Under the pieces are notes generated by a model that was not told where the DNA came from, did not search any database, and worked only from the letters and a program-made list of their open reading frames with translations. Shown here one piece after another: positions 1 through 13,073 of a stretch of DNA of 64,000 nucleotides (position 1 is the stretch's first letter; every line of letters begins with the position of its first letter). Position numbers and translations under genes: made by a program. Where the stretch lies: NCBI GenBank assembly GCA_935421135.1, contig OW285189.1, positions 12,855,072 through 12,919,071 of the forward strand, in the 5' to 3' direction. This DNA comes from Bugulina stolonifera. Its lineage: Eukaryota > Bryozoa > Gymnolaemata > Cheilostomatida > Bugulidae.

Positions 1-3000
1 AGCAGGCTCCTCTCTGGTGACAGGTTCACTTGTCTCTGCATCAACAGTAGCTTCTTCAGCGGAGACATCTTCAGCCACAGTTTCACTCGGCTCTGGTTCA
101 GTTTCAACAGTACCTTCTACAGCAGGAACATCATCTGCAGGTTTCTCTTCAGCTACTGACTCATCCGGTTGTGTCTCAGCTTCAACAGCCACTTCAGGAA
201 TGATGTCATCAACAGCAGGCTCTTCAGCTGCGGGTTCACATGGCTCTGCATCATCTGTGACAATACCTTCTTCAGTAGAAACATCATCTTCAGCTACTGG
301 TTCACTTGTCTCTGCACCAGATGTAACAGCAGCTTCTTCAGCAGAGACATCATCTGCAACTTCCTCCTCAGCCATTGGCTCAGTTAACTCTACATCAACC
401 TCTACATCACCTTGAGTAGCCGCATCATCCACCGATTCTGCATCAACTACTTCTGTAGCTGGAGCGGATTGCATATCTGAGGCACTTTCTGCTACCACAG
501 AGTCCACCACATCTGCAGGCTTGTCCTGTGTTGCAGGTTCGCATGGCTCTGCTTCAGCAGGCTCCTCTTTGGCGACAGGTTCACTTGGCTCTGCATCAAC
601 AGTAGCTTCTTCAGCGGGAACATCTTCAGCCACTGGTTCACTTGGCTCTGCGTCAGCTTCAACAGTACCATCTACAGTAGGAACATCATCTGCAGGTTCC
701 TCTCCAGAAGTGATATCATCAACAGCAGGTTCTTCAGCTGCAGGTTCACTTGGCTCTGTTTCAGCTTCAACAGCAGCTTCTTCAGCGGGAACATCTTCAG
801 CCACTGGCTCACTTGGCTTTGCTTCAGCTTCAACAGTACCATCTACAGCAGGAACATCATCTGCAGGTTCCTCTTCAGCTACTGACTCATCCGGTTCTGT
901 CTCAGCTTCAACAGCCACTTCAGAAGTGATGTCATCAACAGCAGGTTCTTCAGCTGCGGGTTCACGTGACTCTGTTTCAGCTTCAACAGTAGCTTCTTCA
1001 GCGGGAACATCTTCAGTCACTGGCTCACTCGGCTCTGCCTCAGCATCAACAGCGGTCTCTTCTGCAGGGACATCATCTGCATGTTCCTCTTCCACAACAG
1101 GCTCAGCATCAACAGGTTCAGGGTCTGTTGGTTTCTCATCAGCTACAGGTTCACAAGGTTCTGTCTCAGCTTCAACAGCCACTTCAAAAGTGATGTCATC
1201 AACAACAGGTTCTTCAGCTGCAGATTCACTTGACTCTGCTTCAGCTTCAACAGCAGCTTGTTCAGCGGGAACATCTTCAGTTACTGGCTCACTCGGCTCT
1301 GTCTCAGCATCAACAGCGATTTCTTCTGCAGGGACATCGTCTGCATGCTCCTCTTCCACAAATGGCTCAGCATCAACAGGTCCAGAGTCTGTTGGTTTCT
1401 CATCAGCTACAGGTTCACAAGGTTCTGTCTCAGCTTCAACAGCCACTTCAGAAGTGATGTCATCAACAGCAGGTTCTTCAGCTGCAGGTTCACTTGACTC
1501 TGCTTCAGCTTCAACAGTAGCTTCTTCAGCGGGAACATCTTCAGTCCCTGGCTCACTCAGCTCTGCCTCAGCATCAACAGCGGTTTCTTCTGCAGGGACA
1601 TCATCTGCATGTTCCTCTTCCACAACAGGCTCAGCATCAACAGGTTCAGGGTCTGTTGGTTTCTCATCAGCTACAGGTTCACAAGGTTCTGTCTGAGCTT
1701 CAACAGCCACTTCAAAAGTGATGTCATCAACAACAGGTTCTCCTGCTGCAGGTTCACTTGACTCTGCTTCAGCTTCAACAGCAGCTTGTTCAGCGGGAAC
1801 ATCTTCAGTTACTGGCTCACTCGGCTCTGTCTCAGTATCAACAGCGGTTTCTTCTGCAGGGACATCATCTGTATGTTCCTCTTCCACAACAGGCTCAGCA
1901 TCAACAGGTTCAGAGTCTGTTGGTTTCTCATCAGCTACAGGTTCACAAGGTTGTGTCTCAGCTTCAACAGCCACTTCAGAAGTGATGTCATCAACAGCAG
2001 GTTCTTCAGCTGCAGGTTCACTTGACTCTGCTTCAGCTTCAACAGTAGCTTCTTCAGCGGGAACATCTTCAGTCACTGGCTCACTCGGCTCTGCCTCAGC
2101 ATCAACAGCGGTTTCTTCTGCAGGGACATCATCTGCATGTTCCTCTTCCACAACAGGCTCAGCATCAACAGGTTCAGAGTCTGTTGGTTTCTCATCAGCT
2201 ACAGGTTCACAAGGTTCTGTCTCAGCTTCAACAGCCACTTCAGGAATGATGTCATCAACAGCAGGCTCTTCAGCTACGAGTTCACATGGCTCTGCATCAT
2301 CTGTGACAATACCTTCTTCAGTAGAAACATCATCTTCAGCTACTGGTTCACTTGTCTCTGCACCAGATGTAACAGCAGCTTCTTCAGCAGAGATATCATC
2401 TGCAACTTCCTCCTCAGCCATTGGCTCAGTTAACTCTACATCAACCTCTACATCACCTTGAGTAGCCGCATCATCCACCGATTCTGCATCAACTACTTCT
2501 GTAGCTGGAGCGGATTGCATATCTGAGGCACTTTCTGCTACCACAGAGTCCACCACATCTGCAGGCTTGTCCTGTGTTGCAGGTTCGCATGGCTCTGCTT
2601 CAGCAGGCTCCTCTTTAGCGACAGGTTCACTTGGCTCTGCATCAACAGTAGCTTCTTCAGCGGGAACATCTTCAGCCACTGGTTCACTTGGCTCTGCGTC
2701 AGCTTCAACAGTACCATCTACAGTAGGAACATCATCTGCAGGTTCCTCTCCAGAAGTGATATCATCAACAGCAGGTTCTTCAGCTGCAGGTTCACTTGGC
2801 TCTGTTTCAGCTTCAACAGCAGCTTCTTCAGCGGGAACATCTTCAGCCACTGGCTCACTTGGCTTTGCTTCAGCTTCAACAGTACCATCTACAGCAGGAA
2901 CATCATCTGCAGGTTCCTCTTCAGCTACTGACTCATCCGGTTCTGTCTCAGCTTCAACAGCCACTTCAGAAGTGATGTCATCAACAGCAGGTTCTTCAGC

Positions 3001-6000
3001 TGCGGGTTCACGTGACTCTGTTTCAGCTTCAACAGTAGCTTCTTCAGCGGGAACATCTTCAGTTACTGGCTCACTCGGCTCTGCCTCAGCATCAACAGCG
3101 GTCTCTTCTGCAGGGACATCATCTGCATGTTCTTCTTCCACAACAGGCTCAGCATCAACAGGTTCAGGGTCTGTTGGTTTCTCATCAGCTACAGGTTCAC
3201 AAGGTTCTGTCTCAGCTTCAACAGCCACTTCAAAAGTGATGTCATCAACAACAGGTTCTTCAGCTGCAGATTCACTTGACTCTGCTTCAGCTTCAACAGC
3301 AGCTTGTTCAGCGGGAACATCTTCAGTTACTGGCTCACTCGGCTCTGTCTCAGCATCAACAGCGATTTCTTCTGCAGGGACATCGTCTGCATGCTCCTCT
3401 TCCACAAATGGCTCAGCATCAACAGGTCCAGAGTCTGTTGGTTTCTCATCAGCTACAGGTTCACAAGGTTCTGTCTCAGCTTCAACAGCCACTTCAGAAG
3501 TGATGTCATCAACAGCAGGTTCTTCAGCTGCAGGTTCACTTGACTCTGCTTCAGCTTCAACAGTAGCTTCTTCAGCGGGAACATCTTCAGTCACTGGCTC
3601 ACTCAGCTCTGCCTCAACATCAACAGCGGTTTCTTCTGCAGGGACATCATCTGCATGTTCCTCTTCCACAACAGGCTCAGCATCAACAGGTTCAGGGTCT
3701 GTTGGTTTCTCATCAGCTACAGGTTCACAAGGTTCTGTCTGAGCTTCAACAGCCACTTCAAAAGTGATGTCATCAACAACAGGTTCTTCAGCTGCAGGTT
3801 CACTTGACTCTGCTTCAGCTTCAACAGCAGCTTGTTCAGCGGGAACATCTTCAGTTACTGGCTCACTCGGCTCTGTCTCAGTATCAACAGCGGTTTCTTC
3901 TGCAGGGACATCATCTGCATGTTCCTCTTCCACAACAGGCTCAGCATCAACAGGTTCAGAGTCTGTTGGTTTCTCATCAGCTACAGGTTCACAAGGTTCT
4001 GTCTCAGCTTCAACAGCCACTTCAGAAGTGATGTCATCAACAGCAGGTTCTTCAGCTGCAGGTTCACTTGACTCTGCTTCAGCTTCAACAGTAGCTTCTT
4101 CAGCGGGAACATCTTCAGTCACTGGCTCACTCAGCTCTGCCTCAGCATCAACAGCGGTTTCTTCTGCGGGGACATCATCTGCATGTTCCTCTTCCACAAC
4201 AGGCTCAGAATCAACAGGTTCAGGGTCTGTTGGTTTCTCATCAGCTACAGGTTCACAAGGCTCTGTCTCAGCTTCAACAGCCACTTCAGGAGTGATGTCA
4301 TCGACAGCAGGTTCTTCAGCTGCAGGTTCACTTGACTCTGTTTCAGCTTCAACAGTAGCTTCTTCAGCGGGAACATCTTTAGTTACTGGCTCACTCGGCT
4401 CTGCCTCAGTATCAACAGCGGGTTCTTCTGCAGGGACATCATCTGCATGTTTCTCTTCCACAACAGGTTCAGCATCAACAGGTTCAGGGTCTGTTGGCTT
4501 CTCATCAGCTACAGGTTCACAAGGTTGTGTCTCAGCTTCAACAGCCACTTCAGAAGTGATGTCATCAACAGCAGGTTCTTCAGCTGCAGGTTCACTTGAC
4601 TCTGCTTCAGCTTCAACAGTAGCTTCTTCAGCGGGAACATCTTCAGTCCCTGGCTCACTCAGCTCTGCCTCAGCATCAACAGCGGTTTCTTCTGCAGGGA
4701 CATCATCTGCATGTTCCTCTTCCACAACAGGCTCAGCATCAACAGGTTCAGGGTCTGTTGGTTTCTCATCAGCTACAGGTTCACAAGGTTCTGTCTGAGC
4801 TTCAACAGCCACTTCAAAAGTGATGTCATCAACAACAGGTTCTCCTGCTGCAGGTTCACTTGACTCTGCTTCAGCTTCAACAGCAGCTTGTTCAGCGGGA
4901 ACATCTTCAGTTACTGGCTCACTCGGCTCTGTCTCAGTATCAACAGCGGTTTCTTCTGCAGGGACATCATCTGCATGTTCCTCTTCCACAACAGGCTCAG
5001 CATCAACAGGTTCAGAGTCTGTTGGTTTCTCATCAGCTACAGGTTCACAAGGTTGTGTCTCAGCTTCAACAGCCACTTCAGAAGTGATGTCATCAACAGC
5101 AGGTTCTTCAGCTGCAGGTTCACTTGACTCTGCTTCAGCTTCAACAGTAGCTTCTTCAGCGGGAACATCTTCAGTCACTGGCTCACTCGGCTCTGCCTCA
5201 GCATCAACAGCGGTTTCTTCTGCAGGGACATCATCTGCATGTTCCTCTTCCACAACAGGCTCAGCATCAACAGGTTCAGAGTCTGTTGGTTTCTCATCAG
5301 CTACAGGTTCACAAGGTTCTGTCTCAGCTTCAACAGCCACTTCAGGAATGATGTCATCAACAGCAGGCTCTTCAGCTACGAGTTCACATGGCTCTGCATC
5401 ATCTGTGACAATACCTTCTTCAGTAGAAACATCATCTTCAGCTACTGGTTCACTTGTCTCTGCACCAGATGTAACAGCAGCTTCTTCAGAAGAGATATCA
5501 TCTGCAACTTCCTCCTCAGCCATTGGCTCAGTTAACTCTACATCAACCTCTACATCACCTTGAGTAGCCGCATCATCCACCGATTCTGCATCAACTACTT
5601 CTGTAGCTGGAGCGGATTGCATATCTGAGGCACTTTCTGCTACCACAGAGTCCACCACATCTGCAGGCTTGTCCTGTGTTGCAGGTTCGCATGGCTCTGC
5701 TTCAGCAGGCTCCTCTTTAGCGACAGGTTCACTTGGCTCTGCATCAACAGTAGCTTCTTCAGCGGGAACATCTTCAGCCACTGGTTCACTTGGCTCTGCG
5801 TCAGCTTCAACAGTACCATCTACAGTAGGAACATCATCTGCAGGTTCCTCTCCAGAAGTGATATCATCAACAGCAGGTTCTTCAGCTGCAGGTTCACTTG
5901 GCTCTGTTTCAGCTTCAACAGCAGCTTCTTCAGCGGGAACATCTTCAGCCACTGGCTCACTTGGCTTTGCTTCAGCTTCAACAGTACCATCTACAGCAGG

Positions 6001-9000
6001 AACATCATCTGCAGGTTCCTCTTCAGCTACTGACTCATCCGGTTCTGTCTCAGCTTCAACAGCCACTTCAAAAGTGATGTCATCAACAACAGGTTCTTCA
6101 GCTGCAGATTCACTTGACTCTGCTTCAGCTTCAACAGCAGCTTGTTCAGCGGGAACATCTTCAGTTACTGGCTCACTCGGCTCTGTCTCAGCATCAACAG
6201 CGATTTCTTCTGCAGGGACATCGTCTGCATGCTCCTCTTCCACAAATGGCTCAGCATCAACAGGTCCAGAGTCTGTTGGTTTCTCATCAGCTACAGGTTC
6301 ACAAGGTTCTGTCTCAGCTTCAACAGCCACTTCAGAAGTGATGTCATCAACAGCAGGTTCTTCAGCTGCAGGTTCACTTGACTCTGCTTCAGCTTCAACA
6401 GTAGCTTCTTCAGCGGGAACATCTTCAGTCACTGGCTCACTCAGCTCTGCCTCAGCATCAACAGCGGTTTCTTCTGCGGGGACATCATCTGCATGTTCCT
6501 CTTCCACAACAGGCTCAGAATCAACAGGTTCAGGGTCTGTTGGTTTCTCATCAGCTACAGGTTCACAAGGCTCTGTCTCAGCTTCAACAGCCACTTCAGG
6601 AGTGATGTCATCGACAGCAGGTTCTTCAGCTGCAGGTTCACTTGACTCTGTTTCAGCTTCAACAGTAGCTTCTTCAGCGGGAACATCTTTAGTTACTGGC
6701 TCACTCGGCTCTGCCTCAGTATCAACAGCGGGTTCTTCTGCAGGGACATCATCTGCATGTTTCTCTTCCACAACAGGTTCAGCATCAACAGGTTCAGGGT
6801 CTGTTGGTTTCTCATTAGCTACAGGTTCACAAGGTTCTGTCTCAGCTTCAACAACCACTTCAGGAGTGATGTCATCAACAGCAGGTTCTTCAGCTGCGGG
6901 CTCACTTGGCTCTGCACCATCTGTAACAATACCTTCTTCAGTAGAAACATCATCTTCAGCTACTGGTTCACTTGTCTCTGCACCAGCTGTAACAGCAGCT
7001 TCTTCAGCAGAGATATCCTCTGCAACTTCCTCCTCAGCCATTGGCTCAGTTAACTCTACATCAACTTCTACATCACCTTGAGTAGCCGCATCATCCACCG
7101 ATTCTGCATCAACTACTTCTGTAGCTGGAGCGGATTGCATATCTGAGGCACTTTCTGCTACCACAGAGTCCACCACATCTGCAGGCTTGTCCTGTGTTGC
7201 AGGTTCGCATGGCTCTGCTTCAGCAGGCTCCTCTTTGGCGACAGGTTCACTTGGCTCTGCATCAACAGTAGCTTCTTCAGCGGGAACATCTTCAGCCACT
7301 GGTTCATTTGGCTCTGCGTCAGCTTCAACAGTACCATCTACAGTAGGAACATCATCTGCAGGTTCCTCTCCAGAAGTGATATCATCAACAGCAGGTTCTT
7401 CAGCTGCAGGTTCACTTGGCACTGTTTCAGCTTCAACAGCAGCTTCTCCAGCGGGAACATCTTCAGCCACTGGTTCACTTGGCTCTGCTTCAGCTTCTAC
7501 AGTACCATCTACAGCAAGAACATCATCTGCAGGTTCCTTTTCAGAAGTGATATCATCAACAGCAGGTTCTTCAGCTACAGGTTCACTTGGCTCTGCTTTA
7601 GCTTCAACAGTACCATCCACAGCAGGACCATCACCTGCAGGTTCTTTTCCAGCAGCTGACTCACCCGGTTCTGTCTCAGCTTCAACAGTCACTTCAGAAG
7701 TGATGTCATCAACAGCAGGTTCTTCAGCTGCAGGTTCACTTGGCTCTGGTTCAGCCTCAACAGTAGCTTCTTCAGCGGGAACATCTTCAGCCATTGGTTC
7801 ACTCGGTTCAGTCTCAGCTTCAACAGTAGCTTCTTCAGCGGGAACATCTTCAGTCACTGGCTCACTCAGCTCTGCCTCAGCATCAACAGCGGTTTCTTCT
7901 GCAGGGACATCATCTGCATGTTCCTCTTCCACAACAGGCTCAGCATCAACAGGTTCAGGGTCTGTTGGTTTCTCATCAGCTACAGGTTCACAAGGTTCTG
8001 TCTGAGCTTCAACAGCCACTTCAAAAGTGATGTCATCAACAACAGGTTCTTCAGCTGCAGGTTCACTTGACTCTGCTTCAGCTTCAACAGCAGCTTGTGC
8101 AGCGGGAACATCTTCAGTCACTGGCTCACTCGGCTCTGCCTCAGCATCAACAGCGGTTTCTTCTGCAGGGACATCATCTGCATGTTCCTCTTCCACAACA
8201 GGCTCAGCATCAACAGGTTCAGAGTCTGTTGGTTTCTCATCAGCTACAGGTTCACAAGGTTCTGTCTCAGCTTCAACAGCCATTTCAGGAATGATGTCAT
8301 CAACAGCAGGCTCTTCAGCTACGGGTTCACATGGCTCTGCATCATCTGTGACAATACCTTCTTCAGTAGAAACATCATCTTCAGCTACTGGTTCACTTGT
8401 CTCTGCACTAGATGTAACAGCAGCTTCTTCAGCAGAGATATCATCTGCAACTTCCTCCTCAGCCATTGGCTCAGTTAACTCTACATCAACCTCTACATCA
8501 CCTTGAGTAGCCACATCATCTACCGATTTTGCATCAACTACTTTTGTAGCTGGAGCGGATTGCATATCTGAGGCACTTTCTGCTACCACAGAGTCCTCCA
8601 CCACATCTGCAGGCTCGTCCTGTATTGCAGGTTCGCATGGCTCTGCTTCAGCAGGCTCCTCTTTGGCGACAGGTTCACTTGGCTCTGCATCAACAGTAGC
8701 TTCTTCAGCGGGAACATCTTCAGCCACTGGTTCACTTGGCTCTACTTCAGCTTCAACAGTACCATCTACAGCAGGAATATCATCTGCAGGTTCCTCTTCA
8801 GAAGTGATATCATCAACAGCAGGTTCTTCAGCTACAGGTTCACTTGGCTCTGTTTCAGCTTCAACAGCAGCTTCTTCAGCGGGAACATCTTCAGCCACTG
8901 GTTCACTTGGCCCTGCTTCAGCTTCAACAGTACCATCTACAGCAGGAACATCATCTGCAGGTTCCTCTTCAGCTACTGACTCATCCGGTTCTGTCTCAGC

Positions 9001-12000
9001 TTCAACAGCCACTTCAGAAGTGATGTCATCAACAACAGGTTCTTCAGCTGCAGGTTCACTTGACTCTGCTTCAGCTTCAACAGCAGCTTGTTCAGCGGGA
9101 ACATCTTCAGTTACTGGCTCACTCGGCTCTGCCTCAGCATCAACAGCGGTTTCTTCTGCAGGGACATCATCTGCATGTTCCTCTTCCACAATAGGCTCAG
9201 CATCAACAGGTTCAGGGTCTGTTGGTTTCTCATCAGCTACAGGTTCACAAGGCTCTGTCTCAGCTTCAACAGCCACTTCAGGAGTGATGTCATCGACAGC
9301 AGGTTCTTCAGCTGCAGGTTCACTTGACTCTGTTTCATCTTCAACAGTAGCTTCTTCAGCGGGAACATCTTTAGTTACTGGCTCACTCGGCTCTGCCTCA
9401 ATATCAACAGCGGGTTCTTCGGCAGGGACATCATCTGCATGTTTCTCTTCCACAACAGGTTCAGCATCAACAGGTTCAGGGTCTGTTGGTTTCTCATTAG
9501 CTACAGGTTCACAAGGTTCTGTCTCAGCTTCAACAACCACTTCAGGAGTGATGTCATCAACAGCAGGTTCTTCAGCTGCGGGCTCACTTGGCTCTGCACC
9601 ATCTGTAACAATACCTTCTTCAGTAGAAACATCATCTTCAGCTACTGGTTCACTTGTCTCTGCACCAGCTGTAACAGCAGCTTCTTCAGCAGAGATATCC
9701 TCTGCAACTTCCTCCTCAGCCATTGGCTCAGTTAACTCTACATCAACTTCTACATCACCTTGAGTAGCCGCATCATCCACCGATTCTGCATCAACTACTT
9801 CTGTAGCTGGAGCGGATTGCATATCTGAGGCACTTTCTGCTACCACAGAGTCCACCACATCTGCAGGCTTGTCCTGTGTTGCAGGTTCGCATGGCTCTGC
9901 TTCAGCAGGCTCCTCTTTGGCGACAGGTTCACTTGGCTCTGCATCAACAGTAGCTTCTTCAGCGGGAACATCTTCAGCCACTGGTTCACTTGGCTCTGCG
10001 TCAGCTTCAACAGTACCATCTACAGCAAGAACATCATCTGCAGGTTCCTCTTCAGAAGTGATATCATCAACAGCAGGTTCTTCAGCTACAGGTTCACTTG
10101 GTTCTGCTTCAGCTTCAACAGTACCATCCACAGCAGGACCATCATCTGCAGGTTCTCTTCCAGCAACTGACTCACCCGGTTCTGTCTCAGCTTCAACAGT
10201 CACTTCAGAAGTGATGTCATCAACAGCAGGTTCTTCAGCTGCAGGTTCACTTGGCTCTGGTTCAGCCTCAACAGTAGCTTCTTCAGCGGGAACATCTTCA
10301 GCCATTGGTTCACTCGGTTCAGTCTCAGCATTAACAGTGGATTCTTCTGCAAGGACATCATCTGCATGTTCCTCTTCCACTACAGGCTCACAAGGCTCTG
10401 CCTCAGCATCAACAGGTTCAGGATCTGTTGGTCTCTCATCAGCTACAGGCTCACTTGGCTCTGTTTCAGCTTCAACAGCAACTTCTTCAGCCGGAACATC
10501 TTCAGCCACTGTTTCACTCGGCTCTGCTTCAGCTTCAACAGTACGATCCACAGCAGGAACATCATCTGCAGGTTCCTCTTCAGCTATTGGCTCACCCGGT
10601 CCTGTCTCAGCTTCAACAGCCACTTCAGAAGTGCTGTCATCAACAGCAGGTTCTTCAGCTGCAGGTTCACTTGGCTCTGTTTCAGCTTCAACAGTAGCTT
10701 CTTCAGTAGGAACATCTTCAGCCACTGGTTCACTCGGCATTGCTTTAGCTTCAACAGTACCATCTACAGCAGGAACATCATTTGCAGGTTCCTCTTCAGA
10801 AGTGATATCATCAACAGCAGGTTCTTCAGCTGCAGGTTCACTTGACTCTGTTTCAGCTTCCTCAACAGTAGCTTCTTCAGCGGGAACATCTTCAGCCACC
10901 GGTTCACTCGGTTCAGCCTCAGCATCAACAGTGGATTGTTCTGCAAGGACATCATCTGCATGTTCCTCTTCCACTACAGGCTCACAAGGCTCTGCCTCAG
11001 CATCAACAGGTTCAGGATCTGTTGGTTTCTCATCAGCTACAGGTTTACAAGGTTCTGTATCAGCTTCAACAGCCACTTCAGGAGTGATCTCATCAACAGC
11101 AGGTTCTTCAGCTGCAGGGACATCATCTGCATGTTCGTCTTCCACAACAGGCTCAGCATCAACAGGTTCAGGGTCTGTTGGTTTCTCATCAACTACAGGT
11201 TGACAAGGTTCTGTCTCAGCTTCAACAGCCACTTCAGAAGTGATGTCATCAACAGCAGGTTCTTCAGCTGCAGGTTCACTTGGCTCTGTTTCAGCTTCAA
11301 CAGCAGCTTCCTCAGCGGGAACATCTTCAGCCACTGGTTCACTCGGTTCAGCCTCAGCATCAACAGTGGATTCTTCTGCAAGGACATCATCTGCATGTTC
11401 CTCTTCCACTACAGGCTCACAAGGCTGTGCCTCAGCATCAACAGGTTCAGGATCTATTGATTTTTCATCAGCTACAGGTTCACTTGGCTCTGCTTCAGTC
11501 TCAACAGTAACTTCTTCAGCGGGAACATCTTCAGCCACTGGTTCACTCGGCTCTGCTTCAGCTTCAACAGTACCATCTACAGTAGGAACATCATCTGCAA
11601 GTTCCTCTTCAGCTACTGGCTCACCCGGTTCTGTCTCAGCTTCAACAGCCACTTCAGAAGTGATGCCATCAACAGCAGGTTCTTCAGCTGCAGGTTCACT
11701 TGGCTCTGTTTCAGCTTCAACAGTAGCTTCTTCAGCCACTAGTTCACTCGGTTCAGCCTCAGCATCAACAGTGGCTTCTTCTGCAAGGACATCATCTGCA
11801 TGTTCCTCTTCCACTACAGGCTCACAAGGCTCTGCCTCAGCATCAACAGGTTCAGGATCTGTTGGTTTCTCATCAGCTACAGTTTCACAAGGCTCTATCT
11901 CAGCTTCAACAGCCACTTCAGAAGTGATGTCATCAACAGCAGGTTCTTCAGCTGCAGGTTCACTCGGCTCTGCACTATCTGTGACAGTACCTTCTTCAGT

Positions 12001-13073
12001 GGAAACATCGTCTTCAGCTACTGGTTCACTTGGCTCTGCCTCAGTATGAACAGCAGCTTCTTCAGCTGGGATATCATCTCCGACTGCCAGATCACGTGGC
12101 TCTGCACCAGCTGTAACAGCAGCTTCTTCAGCAGAGATGTCATCTGCAACTTCCTCCTCAGCCATGGGTTCAGTTGGTTCTACATCAACCTCTACATCAC
12201 CTTGAGTAACCACACCATCTACCGATTCTGCCTCGACTACTTCTGTGGCTGGAGCGCATTGCATATCTGAGGCACTTTCTGCTACCACAGATTCCTCCAC
12301 CACATTGGCAGACTCCTCCTGAATTGTAGGTTCCCATGGCTCTGCTTCAGCTTCAAAAATAGCGTCTTTTGTTGGTTCACTTGGCACAGTCTCAGCTTCA
12401 ACAGTAGCTTTTTCGGCAGGAACATCATCTTCAGCTACAGGTTCACTCGGTTCTGCTTCAGCTTCAACAGTTAACTCTTCAGCAGCTGATTCTGGTCCAA
12501 TTGCTTCTGTTGCAGGTTCATCAACTTTAGCTGGAGCAGATTGCACATTCTCGACACTTTCGGCTGCCATTAATTCTTCCACCACATCTGCAGGATCACT
12601 TGGTTCTGCTTCAGTGATGTTGTCAGCAGGTTTTTCTTTTGATACTGGTTCACATGGTTCTGTATTAGCATCATCAGCAGGGACATCAGCTACAGGTTCA
12701 GCCTCCACCTCGACGTAACCTTGAGTAGCCAGATCACCCGATGACTGAACATCAACAGCTTCTGTGGCAGACTCCTCAATGTCCACTGTAGTCGATTGCA
12801 CATCTGCAGCACTTTCGGCTACCACAGGTTCATCTACTACATGTGCCTGTTCCTCCCCAGCTGCAGGTTCACTGATTAGTCCTTCACCTTTCATTGTCCC
12901 TTCAACCTGTGCAGATTGCACATCTTCATAATATATAGCAGTTACGACATCTTCTGCCACGGCAGTACCACTGTCAGGACAAGCAACTGGCACAACTGTG
13001 ACTTCTGGAATGGGATCTGCAGTGGATTGCTCAACTTCATCATCTGCTGCAAGTCCATCCTTCACTGCACTTT
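1..13073 (-). CDS. ANK: Exon 66: giant C-terminal repeat exon, at least 13 kb, running off the window
   Basis: Entered in phase 1 (acceptor atttgtag), it stays open for 13,073 nt, about 4,358 codons, and continues past position 1. I read representative lines of every distinct block in this frame and found no stop. The product is very acidic: Glu, Ala, Pro, Val, Asp, Ser and Thr, with few Lys/Arg and almost no aromatics. Typical phrases are EPSEPVAEDVPAEEATVEAE and DEKPTDPEPVDAE. The first 900 nt (13073-12170) is diverged and non-tandem; the rest is nested repeats (see repeat entries). No domain is visible. I expect an extended, disordered polymer-like tail. C. elegans UNC-44 also has a giant repetitive exon after the death domain, but its repeats differ in composition. 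Confidence 0.9.
925..2245 (-). repeat. 264-nt coding module, five copies
   Basis: Five tandem copies of an 88-codon unit, each with DEKPTDPEPVDAE, EEEHADDVPAEE and EEPAVDDITSE. Edges are approximate. Confidence 0.85.
2971..5347 (-). repeat. 264-nt coding module, nine copies
   Basis: The same 88-codon unit occurs nine times. The extra four copies account exactly for the 1,056-nt difference from the five-copy block. Edges are approximate. Confidence 0.85.
6073..6865 (-). repeat. 264-nt coding module, three copies
   Basis: Three copies of the same unit; this block is 528 nt shorter than the five-copy block. Edges are approximate. Confidence 0.82.

Larger units (their letters stand above)
1..12170 (-). 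repeat. Higher-order coding repeat: blocks set off by a conserved anchor
   Basis: An anchor phrase (ATQGDVEVDVELTEPMAEEE) ends at plus positions near 415, 2461, 5563, 7081, 8506 and 9763, with a diverged copy near 12200. Block lengths are 2046, 3102, 1518, 1425 and 1257 nt, all multiples of three. Long stretches are almost identical between blocks, e.g. 521-1696 with 2567-3742, and 1718-2461 with 4820-5563. Confidence 0.9.

Noticed and set aside
10764..11396. Leu/Met-rich minus-strand open frames of 65-67 codons
   Set aside because: They lie inside exon 66 in a different frame.
17..12049. Ser/Ala/Gly/Thr-rich open frames of 130-470 codons on the plus strand (e.g. 521-1696, 5669-7081, 9869-11203), looking like a mucin-like protein
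   Set aside because: They are antisense shadows of exon 66. They are cut by stops at each anchor and have no supporting splice chain, while the minus frame is open throughout and is spliced in phase to the ankyrin tail.
1230..12270. Gln/Leu-rich and Phe/Cys-rich open frames on the plus strand
   Set aside because: Other-frame translations of the same repeats; they recur only because the DNA repeats.
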